In this document: piece after piece, positions 9,017 through 17,431 of the stretch | Numbering within the stretch: the stretch's first letter is position 1 | Layout: the number at the start of each line of letters is the position of its first letter | Source: DATDPM01 sp041498815 | GTDB lineage: Bacteria; Pseudomonadota; Alphaproteobacteria; DATDPM01 | DNA length: 64,000 nt | Assembly: GCA_041498815.1 (NCBI GenBank) | Contig: JBGQJC010000002.1 | Coordinates: 1 to 64,000, forward strand | Reading direction: 5' to 3' | The notes under the pieces: model-generated | Seen by the model: the letters and a program-made list of their open reading frames with translations, nothing else | The model's database searches: none | What the model was told of the DNA's origin: nothing | Position numbers and translations under genes: made by a program

Positions 9017-10639
9017 CTAGGCGAGCTTTTCGCCGGCCAAGACGCGGCCGATCAGGGCCAGCGTTTCGGCAAGTCCGTAAAGGGCGATGAAGGAGCCCAT
9101 GCGCGGGCCCTGGCTTTGGCCGAGGAGAATTTCATAGAGCGCCTGGAACCACGCCTTCAAATCCGGGAAGGGGTGGCGCTTGCCGACCTCATAGACCTCG
9201 GTTTGGATCGTCTCGGCGGCGGCCTCCGGCGGCAAGGCGGATAAGACGCGCCGCAAATCTTCGAGCGCCGCGCACTCCATCGCATCGGGCGCGCGGTAAT
9301 GCTTCTTGGGCTTCACGAAATCCCGGTAGTAGGCAACCGCGTATCCCACCAGCCGGTCCAGAATCGGCGCGCTCGCGGGGCTCGCCTGGGGCGCATAGCG
9401 CGAGATGAAGCCCCAGAGCACGGATTTGTCCTCGGTGTTGCAGACCGAGGCCAGATTCAAAAGGACGCTGAAGCTGATATGCGCTTCTTCGCGCGGGGGT
9501 TGGCCGGCATGGATGTGCCAGGCGGGATTCTCGAGCCGCGCCGCTTCGTCTTCGTTCTCGTATTTCTCGAGGAAGGTCAGATAGTCGTCCACGTTCCTGG
9601 GGATGACGTCGAAGTAAAGCCTTTTCGCGCGCTTCGGGCTTTGGTACATGAAAAGCGCCAGGCTTTCCTCGGGCGCGTAACGCAACCATTCGTCCACCGT
9701 CAGCCCGTTGCCTTTCGACTTGGAGATCTTTTCCGCGTTCTCGTCGAGGAACAATTCGTAAGTAAAGCTTTCCGGGGGCGCGCCACCCAAGATTTGGCAG
9801 ATGCGACTCGAGAGCTTTACCGAATCGATCAGGTCCTTGCCCGACATCTCGTAATCGACGCCCAAAGCCAGCCAGCGCATGGCCCAATCGGCGCGCCAGA
9901 CGAGCTTGCACTTGCCGCCCGTGACCGGTTGCTCGATCAATCTTCCGTCGGGATGGCGGAAGACGATGGTGCCCGATTGGGGCCGAATTTCCTCGGGGCG
10001 GACGTAGAGGTATCGCGGAAGGCCGAGCTCCTTGTCCTGGATGAGGGGCAGGAACAGCCCATAATTCTTGCGCCGCTCTTCCCCGATGGTGCCCGCCGCG
10101 GTGTTCAAGATTTCGTCGTAGTTCGCCAGCACATGGCGGAGCGTTCCGTCGAACCGGCCGCTTCGATACACGGCGGTGGCGCTTTGGAATTCGTAGTCGA
10201 AGCCGAAGCGGTCGAGAAATTCGCGGAGCTTGGCGTTGTTATGGGCGCCGTAGGATTCGTGGCAATCGCCGTAGGGATCGTGGATGCTGGTCAGCGGCAC
10301 GCCGCCCAGATCGGGGCGCTTGTCGATGCAGCGATCGAGGAATGGGCGGCTGGCTTCCGGCACGTTGTCCGGCACCTTGCGCAGCCCGTCCATGTCGTCG
10401 GAAAAGGCGAACAGGCGGGCCGGAATATCCGACATCGTCTGGAACGCGTGCCGCACCATGGTGGTGCGCACGACCTCGCCGAAGGTGCCGATATGGGGCA
10501 GGCCCGACGGCCCGTAGCCGGTTTCGAACAGCACGAAACCTTTCGCGGGCGGGCCGGATTTGAATCGCTCGGCTACTTTCCGCGCTTCCTCGAACGGCCA
10601 GGCTTTGGCGGCCATAGCGAGATCTTTGGGGCTGGGCAT
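9017..10639 (-). CDS. lysS: Class I lysyl-tRNA synthetase
   Basis: This enzyme charges tRNA-Lys. It belongs to the archaeal-type class I family, which many alphaproteobacteria use in place of the class II form. The HIGH motif reads HIGT (residues 49-52) in YGPSGLPHIGTFGEVVRTT, and the KMSKS motif reads KISKSKG at roughly residue 290, followed by the alpha-helical anticodon-binding cage. The ATG at 10639 gives 540 residues beginning MPSPKDLAMAAKAWPFEEAR; a start seven codons earlier is also in frame but gives an atypical N-terminus. It is a single gene, convergent with the S24 repressor. Confidence 0.95.
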   Translation of the reverse strand: MPSPKDLAMAAKAWPFEEARKVAERFKSGPPAKGFVLFETGYGPSGLPHIGTFGEVVRTTMVRHAFQTMSDIPARLFAFSDDMDGLRKVPDNVPEASRPFLDRCIDKRPDLGGVPLTSIHDPYGDCHESYGAHNNAKLREFLDRFGFDYEFQSATAVYRSGRFDGTLRHVLANYDEILNTAAGTIGEERRKNYGLFLPLIQDKELGLPRYLYVRPEEIRPQSGTIVFRHPDGRLIEQPVTGGKCKLVWRADWAMRWLALGVDYEMSGKDLIDSVKLSSRICQILGGAPPESFTYELFLDENAEKISKSKGNGLTVDEWLRYAPEESLALFMYQSPKRAKRLYFDVIPRNVDDYLTFLEKYENEDEAARLENPAWHIHAGQPPREEAHISFSVLLNLASVCNTEDKSVLWGFISRYAPQASPASAPILDRLVGYAVAYYRDFVKPKKHYRAPDAMECAALEDLRRVLSALPPEAAAETIQTEVYEVGKRHPFPDLKAWFQALYEILLGQSQGPRMGSFIALYGLAETLALIGRVLAGEKLA

Positions 10640-10736
10640 CGGTGGAAATTTGCGCCGCAATCGGAAAAAGCGCCGTGACCCTAGGGCGCGGGGCCTAGGG
10701 CGTCAACGATTTCGAGCGGCGCGGCCCAGGGCGCGG

Positions 10737-11150
10737 TTACGGCTTCGCGCCGAGGCGCTTCAGCGCCTCCTGCGACCGCTTCGAGTCGGGCTTGAGCGAC
10801 AGGGCCTTGCGGTAGTCGGCGATGGCCTTGTCGCGCTGTCCCAGTTTTTCGTAAATGCCCGCCCGCGAATCGTAGGCGTCGGAATAACCCGGTTTGAACT
10901 CAATCGTCTTGGTGACGTCGGCGATGGCCTGGTCCGACAGGCCCTTGTGGTCATAGGCGAGGCCCCGAAGAAAATAGGAATCGGGGAGGTCCGGCTTGAG
11001 CTCGATCGCTTTGGTGAGATGTTGGATCGCCCCGTCGTAATCATGGCGCTCGAACGCCGCTGCGCCCGCGTCGTACTCGCTCTTGGCAGGGTCGCAGGCC
11101 CCTGCCGCCAAGCCCAGCGACAGGGTCAGGACGATCATCCAAGCGCGCAT
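10737..11150 (-). CDS. TPR-repeat lipoprotein
   Basis: This 137-residue protein begins MRAWMIVLTLSLGLAAGACD, a signal sequence with a lipobox-like LAAGAC (Ala at -3 is permissive rather than ideal). About three tetratricopeptide repeats follow: AAFERHDYDGAIQHLTKAIE, then LAYDHKGLSDQAIADVTKTI, then AGIYEKLGQRDKAIADYRKA. It is probably anchored in the periplasm as a protein-interaction scaffold; the partner is unknown. The ATG at 11150 is preceded by GGGGAGG. An ATG eight codons earlier is possible but would weaken the signal peptide. It is transcribed divergently from the 91-residue membrane protein gene. Confidence 0.8.
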   Translation of the reverse strand: MRAWMIVLTLSLGLAAGACDPAKSEYDAGAAAFERHDYDGAIQHLTKAIELKPDLPDSYFLRGLAYDHKGLSDQAIADVTKTIEFKPGYSDAYDSRAGIYEKLGQRDKAIADYRKALSLKPDSKRSQEALKRLGAKP

Positions 11151-11316
11151 CGGCCCCTCCCCGGTATTTGCCATCGTCTCAAGACGGAGATTAGCCGCAG
11201 GGGGTCGAACCCGGCAATTGAAACACGGAGCCTTGACGCCGGCTGGACCTCGGCAATTCGTGATATTCTGGGCGCAGCGAAGAACCGGGAAAGAACAGGG
11301 AACCGAGGGGGCGCCC

Positions 11317-11592
11317 ATGACAAGAGGCTTGCCGCAACTCATCATCATGATCTCGGGGGCGGTCTTGATCGCCGCGGGGCTCTTTTTCGTAGCACTCCAG
11401 TTCCAGAACGAGACGCGGGCGGCGCGCATCCTGAGCCAGCCGGTGGACCCGATGAGCCAACATATGGCGGTGGACCCCGGCAAGGGCGTTGACCTCTCGA
11501 CCCGCTTCGTCGGGCTCGAGATCGTCGTCGTCGGCGCGGTCCTCGAAATCGTCGGTTTCCTCGGGCTGAAGCCGTGGACGGGCAAGTCATGA
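11317..11592 (+). CDS. Small membrane protein of unknown function (91 aa)
   Basis: I do not recognise the family. The 91-residue product has two predicted transmembrane helices, LIIMISGAVLIAAGLFFVAL near the N-terminus and VGLEIVVVGAVLEIVGFLGL near the C-terminus, joined by a loop of about 40 polar residues. The ATG at 11317 follows an AG-rich stretch (gaggggg). Its stop overlaps the start of the TerB-like gene in an ATGA junction, so the two are translationally coupled and may work together at the inner membrane. Confidence 0.7.
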   Translation: MTRGLPQLIIMISGAVLIAAGLFFVALQFQNETRAARILSQPVDPMSQHMAVDPGKGVDLSTRFVGLEIVVVGAVLEIVGFLGLKPWTGKS

Positions 11593-11993
11593 TTCATCAT
11601 CACACGGCGCTCATCTACACCATGGTTCTGGTTGCGGCGGCCGACGGCGACATGACGGATGCGGAGTTGCGCACCATCGGGGAGATCGTACGCTATCTGC
11701 CGGTGTTCCGGGACTTCGACCCGAACAAGCTGCCGGAGGCGGCGCAGGGCTGCGCCAAACTCCTGGGCGACGAGGACGGGCTCGACAAAGCCTTCGCCAT
11801 GATCAAGCAAGCGCTGCCGCCAAAACTGCGGGAGACCGCCTATGCGCTCGCTTGCGACGTGGCAGCGGCGGAGCGGCAAATCTCGCAGGAGACGCTGCAA
11901 CTCTTGGAGTTCGCGCGCCACGAGCTCAATATCGACCCGCTGGCGGCCGCCGCCATCGAGCGCGGCTCGCGCGCCCGGCATATGACGGTATGA
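11589..11993 (+). CDS. TerB-family (tellurite-resistance-like) protein
   Basis: This 134-residue, largely helical protein matches the TerB fold: LVAAADGDMTDAELRTIGEI near residue 15 is the acidic D-G-D/E segment of the first helical repeat, and LACDVAAAERQISQETLQLL is its counterpart in the second. TerB domains bind metal ions and are thought to sense membrane stress; the physiological role of single-domain alphaproteobacterial members is unknown. The start ATG at 11589 overlaps the stop of the upstream membrane protein, which places the pair in one operon. No other tellurite-resistance genes are near. Confidence 0.75.
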   Translation: MIHHHTALIYTMVLVAAADGDMTDAELRTIGEIVRYLPVFRDFDPNKLPEAAQGCAKLLGDEDGLDKAFAMIKQALPPKLRETAYALACDVAAAERQISQETLQLLEFARHELNIDPLAAAAIERGSRARHMTV

Positions 11994-12127
11994 CCTAGCC
12001 CTTCGGTTAGGCGCCCTTGGGCCGGCGCGCGGATCGAACCGGTAATCCCAAGACTCTATTAACATATAGGCCTTATTCAGAAATTGGCCGCTCCGCGCGA
12101 TGAAATGCCGTAGCATCCGGTATATCG

Positions 12128-13387
12128 ATGTCCGCTGAAAAAAGGGTGATGCAACAGGCACCGTCGTCCCGCCCGGAGTTGGATTTCCGCGTCCTGTTCG
12201 AATCGGCGCCGGTCCTCTACGTGGTGCTCACTCCGGACTTGACGATCGCCGGCGCCAGCAACGCCTATCTACATGCGACCATGACCAAGCGCGACGAGAT
12301 TCTCGGGCGCGGCCTGTTCGAGGTCTTTCCCGACAACCCCGGCGATCCGGCGGCCACGGGCGTGCGGAATCTGCGTGCCTCGCTGGATCGCGTCCTGGAA
12401 CACAAGGCGCCCGACACCATGGCGGTGCAGAAGTACGACATCCGCAAGCCGGAATCCGAGGGCGGCGGATTCGAGGAACGCTATTGGATGCCGTGCATTT
12501 CGCCGGTACTCGGCCCGGACGGCCAGATCACCTACATCATCATTTGCGCCGAGGACGTGACCGAGTTCATCCGCCTCAAACAACAAGGGATCGAAAAGGA
12601 CAAGCACAGGATCGAATTGCTGGAACGCGCCGAGAAGGTCGAAGCGGAGATCTATCTGCGCGCGCAAGAGGTGCAGGAAGCGAACCGGCGGCTGGAAGAG
12701 GCCAATCGGGATCTGGAATCGTTCTCCTATTCGATGGCCCACGACCTGCGCGCGCCCTTGCGCGGCATCGACGGATTCAGCCTCGCGTTGCTGGAGGATT
12801 ATTCCGACAAGCTGGACGAAGAGGGGCAAGGCCACCTGCGGCACGTGCGCGAGTCCGCGCAATACATGGCGCGGTTGATCGACGACTTGTTGATGCTCGC
12901 CCGAGTGACCCAGGCCGAAATGCACCGCAAGCCGGTGGACTTGAGCGCGCTCGCGCGGGTAACGGCGGGGCGGGTCAAGGCCTCTGCCCCGGAGCGGCAG
13001 GCCGAATTTGTGATCGAAGACGGGTTGGAGACGCAGGCGGATGCGCGGTTGCTCGCGATCGTGTTCGAGAGCCTGATCGGCAATGCCTGGAAATTCACGA
13101 GGGCCAAGCCCTGCGCCCGTATCGAATTCGGCCAGACTCATGAGAACGGGCACACCGCCTATTTCGTCCGCGACAACGGCGTCGGATTCGACATGGCCTA
13201 TTCGAAAAAGCTGTTCGGCGTGTTCCAGCGCCTGCACGGGCCCGGCGAATTCGAGGGCACCGGGATCGGGCTTGTGACCGTCCAGCGCATCATCCGCCGG
13301 CACGGTGGCCGCATCTGGGCGACGGGCGAGGTGGAGAAGGGCGCGACCTTTTATTTCATCCTCGGCGAAACGGAGGAACCGGCATGA
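12128..13387 (+). CDS. PAS-domain sensor histidine kinase
   Basis: This 419-residue kinase is soluble, with no membrane segment. A PAS domain spans about residues 18-145 (FESAPVLYVVLTPDLTIAGA). A coiled coil (about 150-195) leads to HisKA with the phospho-acceptor His205 in MAHDLRAPLRG. HATPase_c follows, with NAWKFT (N box), DNGVGFD (G1) and EGTGIGLVTVQRI (G2). The G2 and H-box sequences resemble bacteriophytochrome-type kinases, but no GAF/PHY chromophore module is present. The cognate regulator overlaps it by ATGA. Start choice is uncertain: the ATG at 12128 has poor ribosome-binding sequence, and one at 12149 follows AAGGGTG. Confidence 0.9.
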   Translation: MSAEKRVMQQAPSSRPELDFRVLFESAPVLYVVLTPDLTIAGASNAYLHATMTKRDEILGRGLFEVFPDNPGDPAATGVRNLRASLDRVLEHKAPDTMAVQKYDIRKPESEGGGFEERYWMPCISPVLGPDGQITYIIICAEDVTEFIRLKQQGIEKDKHRIELLERAEKVEAEIYLRAQEVQEANRRLEEANRDLESFSYSMAHDLRAPLRGIDGFSLALLEDYSDKLDEEGQGHLRHVRESAQYMARLIDDLLMLARVTQAEMHRKPVDLSALARVTAGRVKASAPERQAEFVIEDGLETQADARLLAIVFESLIGNAWKFTRAKPCARIEFGQTHENGHTAYFVRDNGVGFDMAYSKKLFGVFQRLHGPGEFEGTGIGLVTVQRIIRRHGGRIWATGEVEKGATFYFILGETEEPA

Positions 13388-13827
13388 AAGAGCAGATCAT
13401 CCTTTTGGTCGAGGACAACCCGAACGACGAAGCCCTGACACTTCGCGCACTCAAGAAACACAACATCATGAACCGGGTGGTGGTGGCGCATGATGGCGCG
13501 GAAGCCCTCGATTACTTGTTCCGGCGGGGTGCGTTTGCGAAGCGCAACCCCGACGAGGTTCCGCAGGTCATTCTGCTTGATCTCAATTTGCCGAAGGTGG
13601 GCGGACTCGACGTGCTGAAGCAGATTCGCAGCCAGGAGAGCACCAAGCTGCTGCCGGTCGTGATCCTGACCTCGTCGAAGGAGGAGAAGGATCTGCTCAC
13701 CAGCTACCGGGAAGGGGCCAACAGCTACGTGGTCAAACCGGTGGATTTCGCCCAGTTTTCCGACGCCGTACGCCAGCTTGGCCTCTATTGGCTGCTGCTC
13801 AACGAGAAGCCGCCGCCGCCGGAGTGA
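13384..13827 (+). CDS. Single-domain response regulator (Rcp1-like)
   Basis: The 147-residue protein is a lone receiver domain with no output domain. Asp66 in VILLDLNLPKVGG is the phospho-acceptor, Glu10/Asp11 in LLVEDNPND complete the acidic pocket, and the conserved Lys sits in YVVKPVDF. The EDNPNDEALTLRALKKHN opening is characteristic of Rcp1-type partners of phytochrome-class kinases. The start ATG at 13384 overlaps the kinase stop, so the two proteins are made together and almost certainly form one phosphorelay. With no DNA-binding part, it probably acts by protein contact or passes phosphate on. Confidence 0.92.
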   Translation: MKEQIILLVEDNPNDEALTLRALKKHNIMNRVVVAHDGAEALDYLFRRGAFAKRNPDEVPQVILLDLNLPKVGGLDVLKQIRSQESTKLLPVVILTSSKEEKDLLTSYREGANSYVVKPVDFAQFSDAVRQLGLYWLLLNEKPPPPE

Positions 13828-13840
13828 GGAGCCGCGCGAA

Positions 13841-13873
13841 AATAAAAAGGGCCGCCCCTGCGGGCGGCCCCTT
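13841..13873 (-). terminator. Rho-independent terminator of groESL
   Basis: On the minus strand a perfect 9-bp stem (GGGCCGCCC with its complement, four-base loop) is followed by TTTTTATTTT. It lies 30 bp past the groEL stop, between groEL and the convergent response regulator gene. On the plus strand the T tract is weak, so it serves mainly the chaperonin operon. Confidence 0.85.
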
Positions 13874-13903
13874 CGTGAATCGCTTTGAGATGGGCGCCGA
13901 AAT

Positions 13904-15547
13904 TTAGAAGTCCATGTCGCCCATGCCGCCATGGCCGCCGTGGCCGCCCGGCATATCCTTCTTCGGCTCGGGCCTCTCCGCGACCATGGCTTCGGTCGTA
14001 ATCAGCAAGCCGGCGATCGAGGCCGCATCCTGCAAAGCCGTGCGCACGACCTTCACGGGATCGATGATGCCGGCCTTGACCATGTCCACGTATTGCAGCG
14101 TCTGCGCGTCGAAGCCCTGATTGACGTCCTTCGACTCGGCCAGTTTGCCGACGACGACCGCGCCGTCCGCCCCCGAGTTCTCGACGATCTGGCGCGTGGG
14201 CCAGGACAGCGCCCGGCGCACGACATCGATGCCGACGCGCTGGTCGTCGTTTTCGCCCTTGAGCTTGTCCAAGACGCGGGCGGCATGGAGGAGTGCGACG
14301 CCGCCGCCGGCGACGATTCCTTCCTCGACCGCGGCCCTGGTCGCGTGCATGGCGTCGTCCACCCGGTCCTTGCGCTCCTTCACCTCGACCTCGGTGGCGC
14401 CGCCGACGCGGATGACGGCGACCCCGCCCGCGAGCTTCGCCAAACGCTCTTGCAGCTTCTCGCTGTCATAATCGCTGGTGGTTTCCTCGATCTGGGCGCG
14501 GATCTGGCTGCAGCGGGCTTCGATATCGGTCTTCTTGCCGCCGCCGCCGACGATGGTGGTGTCGTCCTTGTTGATGCTGACGCGCTTGGCCTTGCCCAAC
14601 ATGCTGATCGTGACGTTTTCCAATTTGATCCCCAAGTCTTCCGAGATCAGCTCGCCGCCGGTCACGACCGCGAGGTCTTCGAGCATGGCCTTGCGCCGGT
14701 CGCCGAAGCCGGGGGCCTTGACTGCGGCGACTTTCAAGCCGCCGCGGAGCTTGTTGACGACGAGGGTTGCCAGAGCCTCGCCTTCCACGTCTTCGGCGAC
14801 GATGAGGAGCGGGCGGCCGGATTGCACCACGGCCTCGAGCAACGGCAGCATGGTCTGGAGCCCGGAGAGCTTCTTTTCGTGCAAAAGGATGTAGGGGTTT
14901 TCGAGCTCGCAGATCATCTTCTCGGCGTTGGTGATGAAATAGGGCGAGAGATAGCCGCGGTCGAACTGCATACCTTCGACCACTTCGAGCTCGGTCTCGA
15001 GGCCCTTCGCCTCTTCGACCGTGATCACGCCCTCTTTGCCCACCTTTTCCATCGCTTCGGCGATCATGTCGCCGATCTCGCGCTCGCCGTTGGCGGAGAT
15101 GGTGCCGACCTGGGCGATCTCATGGCTGGTCGAGACCTTCTTGGCGCGCTTCTTGATGTCTTCGACCACGGCGATGACCGCCAAGTCGATGCCGCGCTTC
15201 AAATCCATCGGGTTCATGCCGGCCGCGACCGCCTTGGCGCCTTCGCGCACGATGGCTTGCGCCAATACGGTTGCGGTGGTGGTGCCGTCGCCGGCGATGT
15301 CGCTGGTCTTCACCGCGACCTCGCGCAGCATCTGGGCGCCCATGTTCTCGAACCTGTCGGCGAGCTCGATTTCCTTGGCAACCGTCACGCCATCCTTCGA
15401 GATGCGGGGCGCGCCGTAAGATTTTTCGAGCACCACGTTGCGGCCCTTGGGGCCGAGCGTGACTTTGACCGCGTTTGCGAGGATATCCACGCCGCGGATC
15501 ATGCGGGCGCGGGCGTCACCGGCGAATTTCACTTCCTTCGATGCCAT
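13904..15547 (-). CDS. groL: Chaperonin GroEL (Hsp60)
   Basis: The 547-residue chaperonin subunit assembles into a double ring of fourteen and folds proteins with ATP and GroES. It begins MASKEVKFAGDARARMIRGV, contains the nucleotide-binding AGDGTTTATVLAQAI, and ends in the flexible GGHGGHGGMGDMDF tail typical of the family. It is the second gene of the groES-groEL operon, 23 bp after groES, and is followed by a strong terminator. Control is through the CIRCE element upstream of groES. Confidence 0.98.
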   Translation of the reverse strand: MASKEVKFAGDARARMIRGVDILANAVKVTLGPKGRNVVLEKSYGAPRISKDGVTVAKEIELADRFENMGAQMLREVAVKTSDIAGDGTTTATVLAQAIVREGAKAVAAGMNPMDLKRGIDLAVIAVVEDIKKRAKKVSTSHEIAQVGTISANGEREIGDMIAEAMEKVGKEGVITVEEAKGLETELEVVEGMQFDRGYLSPYFITNAEKMICELENPYILLHEKKLSGLQTMLPLLEAVVQSGRPLLIVAEDVEGEALATLVVNKLRGGLKVAAVKAPGFGDRRKAMLEDLAVVTGGELISEDLGIKLENVTISMLGKAKRVSINKDDTTIVGGGGKKTDIEARCSQIRAQIEETTSDYDSEKLQERLAKLAGGVAVIRVGGATEVEVKERKDRVDDAMHATRAAVEEGIVAGGGVALLHAARVLDKLKGENDDQRVGIDVVRRALSWPTRQIVENSGADGAVVVGKLAESKDVNQGFDAQTLQYVDMVKAGIIDPVKVVRTALQDAASIAGLLITTEAMVAERPEPKKDMPGGHGGHGGMGDMDF

Positions 15548-15570
15548 CGTGGCTGCTCCTTATCGAAAAC

Positions 15571-15861
15571 TTATTTCTGGACGATTCCCATGATGTCGGA
15601 CTCTTTCATGATCAACAGCTCTTCGCCGTTGATCTTGACCTCGGTGCCCGACCATTTGCCGAATATGATCCGGTCGCCCTTCTTGACGTCGAGCGGGTGG
15701 ATCTTGCCGTCGTCGCCCCGGGCCCCGGGGCCGGCCGCGATGACCTCGCCTTCCACCGGCTTTTCCTTGGCGGTGTCGGGGATGATGATTCCACCCGAGG
15801 TTTTGTCTTCGCCCTCGATCCGGCGCACGACGACGCGGTCATGAAGCGGCCTGAACTTCAT
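15571..15861 (-). CDS. groES: Co-chaperonin GroES (Hsp10)
   Basis: The 96-residue GroES caps the GroEL ring. It begins MKFRPLHDRVVVRRIEGEDK, has the mobile loop EDKTSGGIIIPDTAKEKP that contacts GroEL, and ends with EELLIMKESDIMGIVQK. A GGGAGAAG ribosome-binding site precedes the ATG at 15861. It is the first gene of the operon, and the CIRCE operator lies about 95 bp upstream. Confidence 0.98.
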   Translation of the reverse strand: MKFRPLHDRVVVRRIEGEDKTSGGIIIPDTAKEKPVEGEVIAAGPGARGDDGKIHPLDVKKGDRIIFGKWSGTEVKINGEELLIMKESDIMGIVQK

Positions 15862-15955
15862 CTGTCTTCTCCCTGGCGTGACTTATTAAGACTGCGGGCC
15901 GTGCCGGCCGCGGGTGAAATCTGCCGCGGGGCTGACCGCCCGGCCCGCGGGGTGT

Positions 15956-15982
15956 TTAGCACTCTTAAGTGGAGAGTGCCAA
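15956..15982 (-). promoter_or_regulatory. CIRCE operator (HrcA binding site) of groESL
   Basis: Plus-strand TTAGCACTC, nine bases, then GAGTGCCAA matches the CIRCE consensus TTAGCACTC-N9-GAGTGCTAA with one changed base in one arm. It lies upstream of groES, where the HrcA repressor acts in alphaproteobacteria. On the operon strand TTGGCA overlaps one arm and could be a -35 box, so repressor and polymerase would compete; the matching -10 is not clear. The rest of 15862-16163 shows no gene. Confidence 0.92.
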
Positions 15983-16163
15983 GAGGATTTGCAAGGGCCC
16001 GGAGAGCCGGGATTATAAGGCGGGGGTGCGGCAGCTTGCCGCGGCGTTCAATTCGCCGTGAATGCCATAAACCTGCCCTGGCCTCTGCCCTAGGATGGCG
16101 CGCCGGGGACTCTTCCGCGCCGCTTATATAACCATCCGGCCACGGCCCCCAGGGAGACATTCG

Positions 16164-16784
16164 ATGCAGCTCTATTTCAATCCGCTTTCGCCCAACTGCC
16201 GCCGCGCGCACATGACGGCGCTTTATCTCGGCATTCCGCTGGAAGAGAAGCCGATGGATTTCGCCAAGGGCGACCATAAGGCGCCCGGTTTTCTGGCGAT
16301 GAACCCGAACGGGATGGTCCCGACCCTCAAGGACGGCGATTTCACCCTTTGGGAGTCGCGGGCGATCATGCAGTACCTGGCGTCGATGAAGCCCGAGAAG
16401 GGACTTTTGGGCAAGAACGAGCGGGAGCGGGCCGACGTCACCCGCTGGCTGATGTGGGATGCGGCGCATCTGGCGCGCCACTCCGGCACGGTCGTGTTCG
16501 AGATCTTGGTGAAGAAGGTCATGAACATGGGCCCGCCCGACCAGGCCGCGGTTGCGGCCGCCCTGGAGCAGATCAAGCGCTTCTACGGGGTGCTCGATTC
16601 GACCCTCAAGGGCAAGAAGTACCTGGTGGGCGACGCGCTCACGATCGCGGATCTTGGCATCGCCAGCACGTTTACCCATGCCGAAGCAGCAGCACTTCCG
16701 GTGAACGACTATCCCAACATCATGGCCTGGCTCGGGCGCATCACGGTGCTCGATGCCTGGAAGAAAACCGAACCGAGAATGTGA
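16164..16784 (+). CDS. Glutathione S-transferase family protein
   Basis: This 206-residue cytosolic protein has a thioredoxin-like N-terminal domain and an all-helical C-terminal domain. MQLYFNPLSPNCRRAHMTAL holds the beta1-alpha1 region with an SPNCR active-site segment. MNPNGMVPTLKDGDFTLWES carries the cis-proline and glutathione gamma-glutamyl-binding E-S pair. LVGDALTIADLGIASTFTHA is the C-terminal N-capping box. The ATG at 16164 follows GGGAGA. The family conjugates or reduces electrophiles with glutathione; the specific substrate is not evident. Confidence 0.88.
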   Translation: MQLYFNPLSPNCRRAHMTALYLGIPLEEKPMDFAKGDHKAPGFLAMNPNGMVPTLKDGDFTLWESRAIMQYLASMKPEKGLLGKNERERADVTRWLMWDAAHLARHSGTVVFEILVKKVMNMGPPDQAAVAAALEQIKRFYGVLDSTLKGKKYLVGDALTIADLGIASTFTHAEAAALPVNDYPNIMAWLGRITVLDAWKKTEPRM

Positions 16785-16824
16785 GACCGCGGACGCTCGC
16801 GCCAAAATTCGCAAAGGAAAACCC

Positions 16825-17373
16825 ATGAAAAATATTATGCTGTTTCTGGTCCTTGCTATCACCTTGATCGCCATGCCGGCTTTTGCCGATGCGCCCAAAC
16901 CCGATCCCGAAAACACGCTCTATATGGACCTCCAATACGGGCGCGTGGTCATACAAATGCGTCCCGATCTGGCGCCCAAGCACGTCGCCCGCATCAAGGA
17001 GCTTGCGCGCAAAGGCTTCTATGACGGCCTCATATTCCATCGCGTGATCGGCGGATTCATGGCCCAGGGCGGCGACCCGACCGGCACCGGCGGCGGCGGC
17101 AGCGGCACCAACATCCCCGCCGAATTTTCCGCCGAACCCTTTGTCCGCGGCGTTGCCGGCATGGCCCGCACGCCGGACATCAACGGCGCCGACAGCCAGT
17201 TCTTCATCATGTTCGGGGAAAAAGCGGCCCTCAACGGCAACTATACCGTTTGGGGCAAGGTCGTTTCCGGCATGGAATTCGTCGACAAGATCCGCAAGGG
17301 CGAACCGCCGGCGAACCCCGACAAGATCGTCAAGATGCAAGTCGCCGCCGACGCCGATAAGGCGAAGAAATAA
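16825..17373 (+). CDS. Periplasmic peptidyl-prolyl cis-trans isomerase, cyclophilin type
   Basis: This 182-residue protein has a signal peptide (MKNIMLFLVLAITLIAMPAF ending at ADA), so it is exported. The cyclophilin domain shows GFYDGLIFHRVIGGFMAQGG with the catalytic arginine, then GVAGMARTPDINGADSQFFI with the conserved QFFI strand. It catalyses proline isomerisation during envelope protein folding. AAAGGAAAACCC precedes the ATG at 16825. It lies 40 bp after the glutathione transferase and 58 bp before gene A on the same strand. Confidence 0.92.
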   Translation: MKNIMLFLVLAITLIAMPAFADAPKPDPENTLYMDLQYGRVVIQMRPDLAPKHVARIKELARKGFYDGLIFHRVIGGFMAQGGDPTGTGGGGSGTNIPAEFSAEPFVRGVAGMARTPDINGADSQFFIMFGEKAALNGNYTVWGKVVSGMEFVDKIRKGEPPANPDKIVKMQVAADADKAKK

Positions 17374-17431
17374 GCCGCTTAAGGACCTGCCCCCGGATCC
17401 GTTGTTCGAGTTGCGAAACGGGGCGGCGATA

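Noticed and set aside
13931..15844. Long open plus-strand frame (about 637 codons) opposite groEL/groES
   Set aside because: It is antisense to two certain genes, its product is rich in Asp/His/Arg of mirrored codons, and it matches no family; such frames are common in GC-rich DNA.
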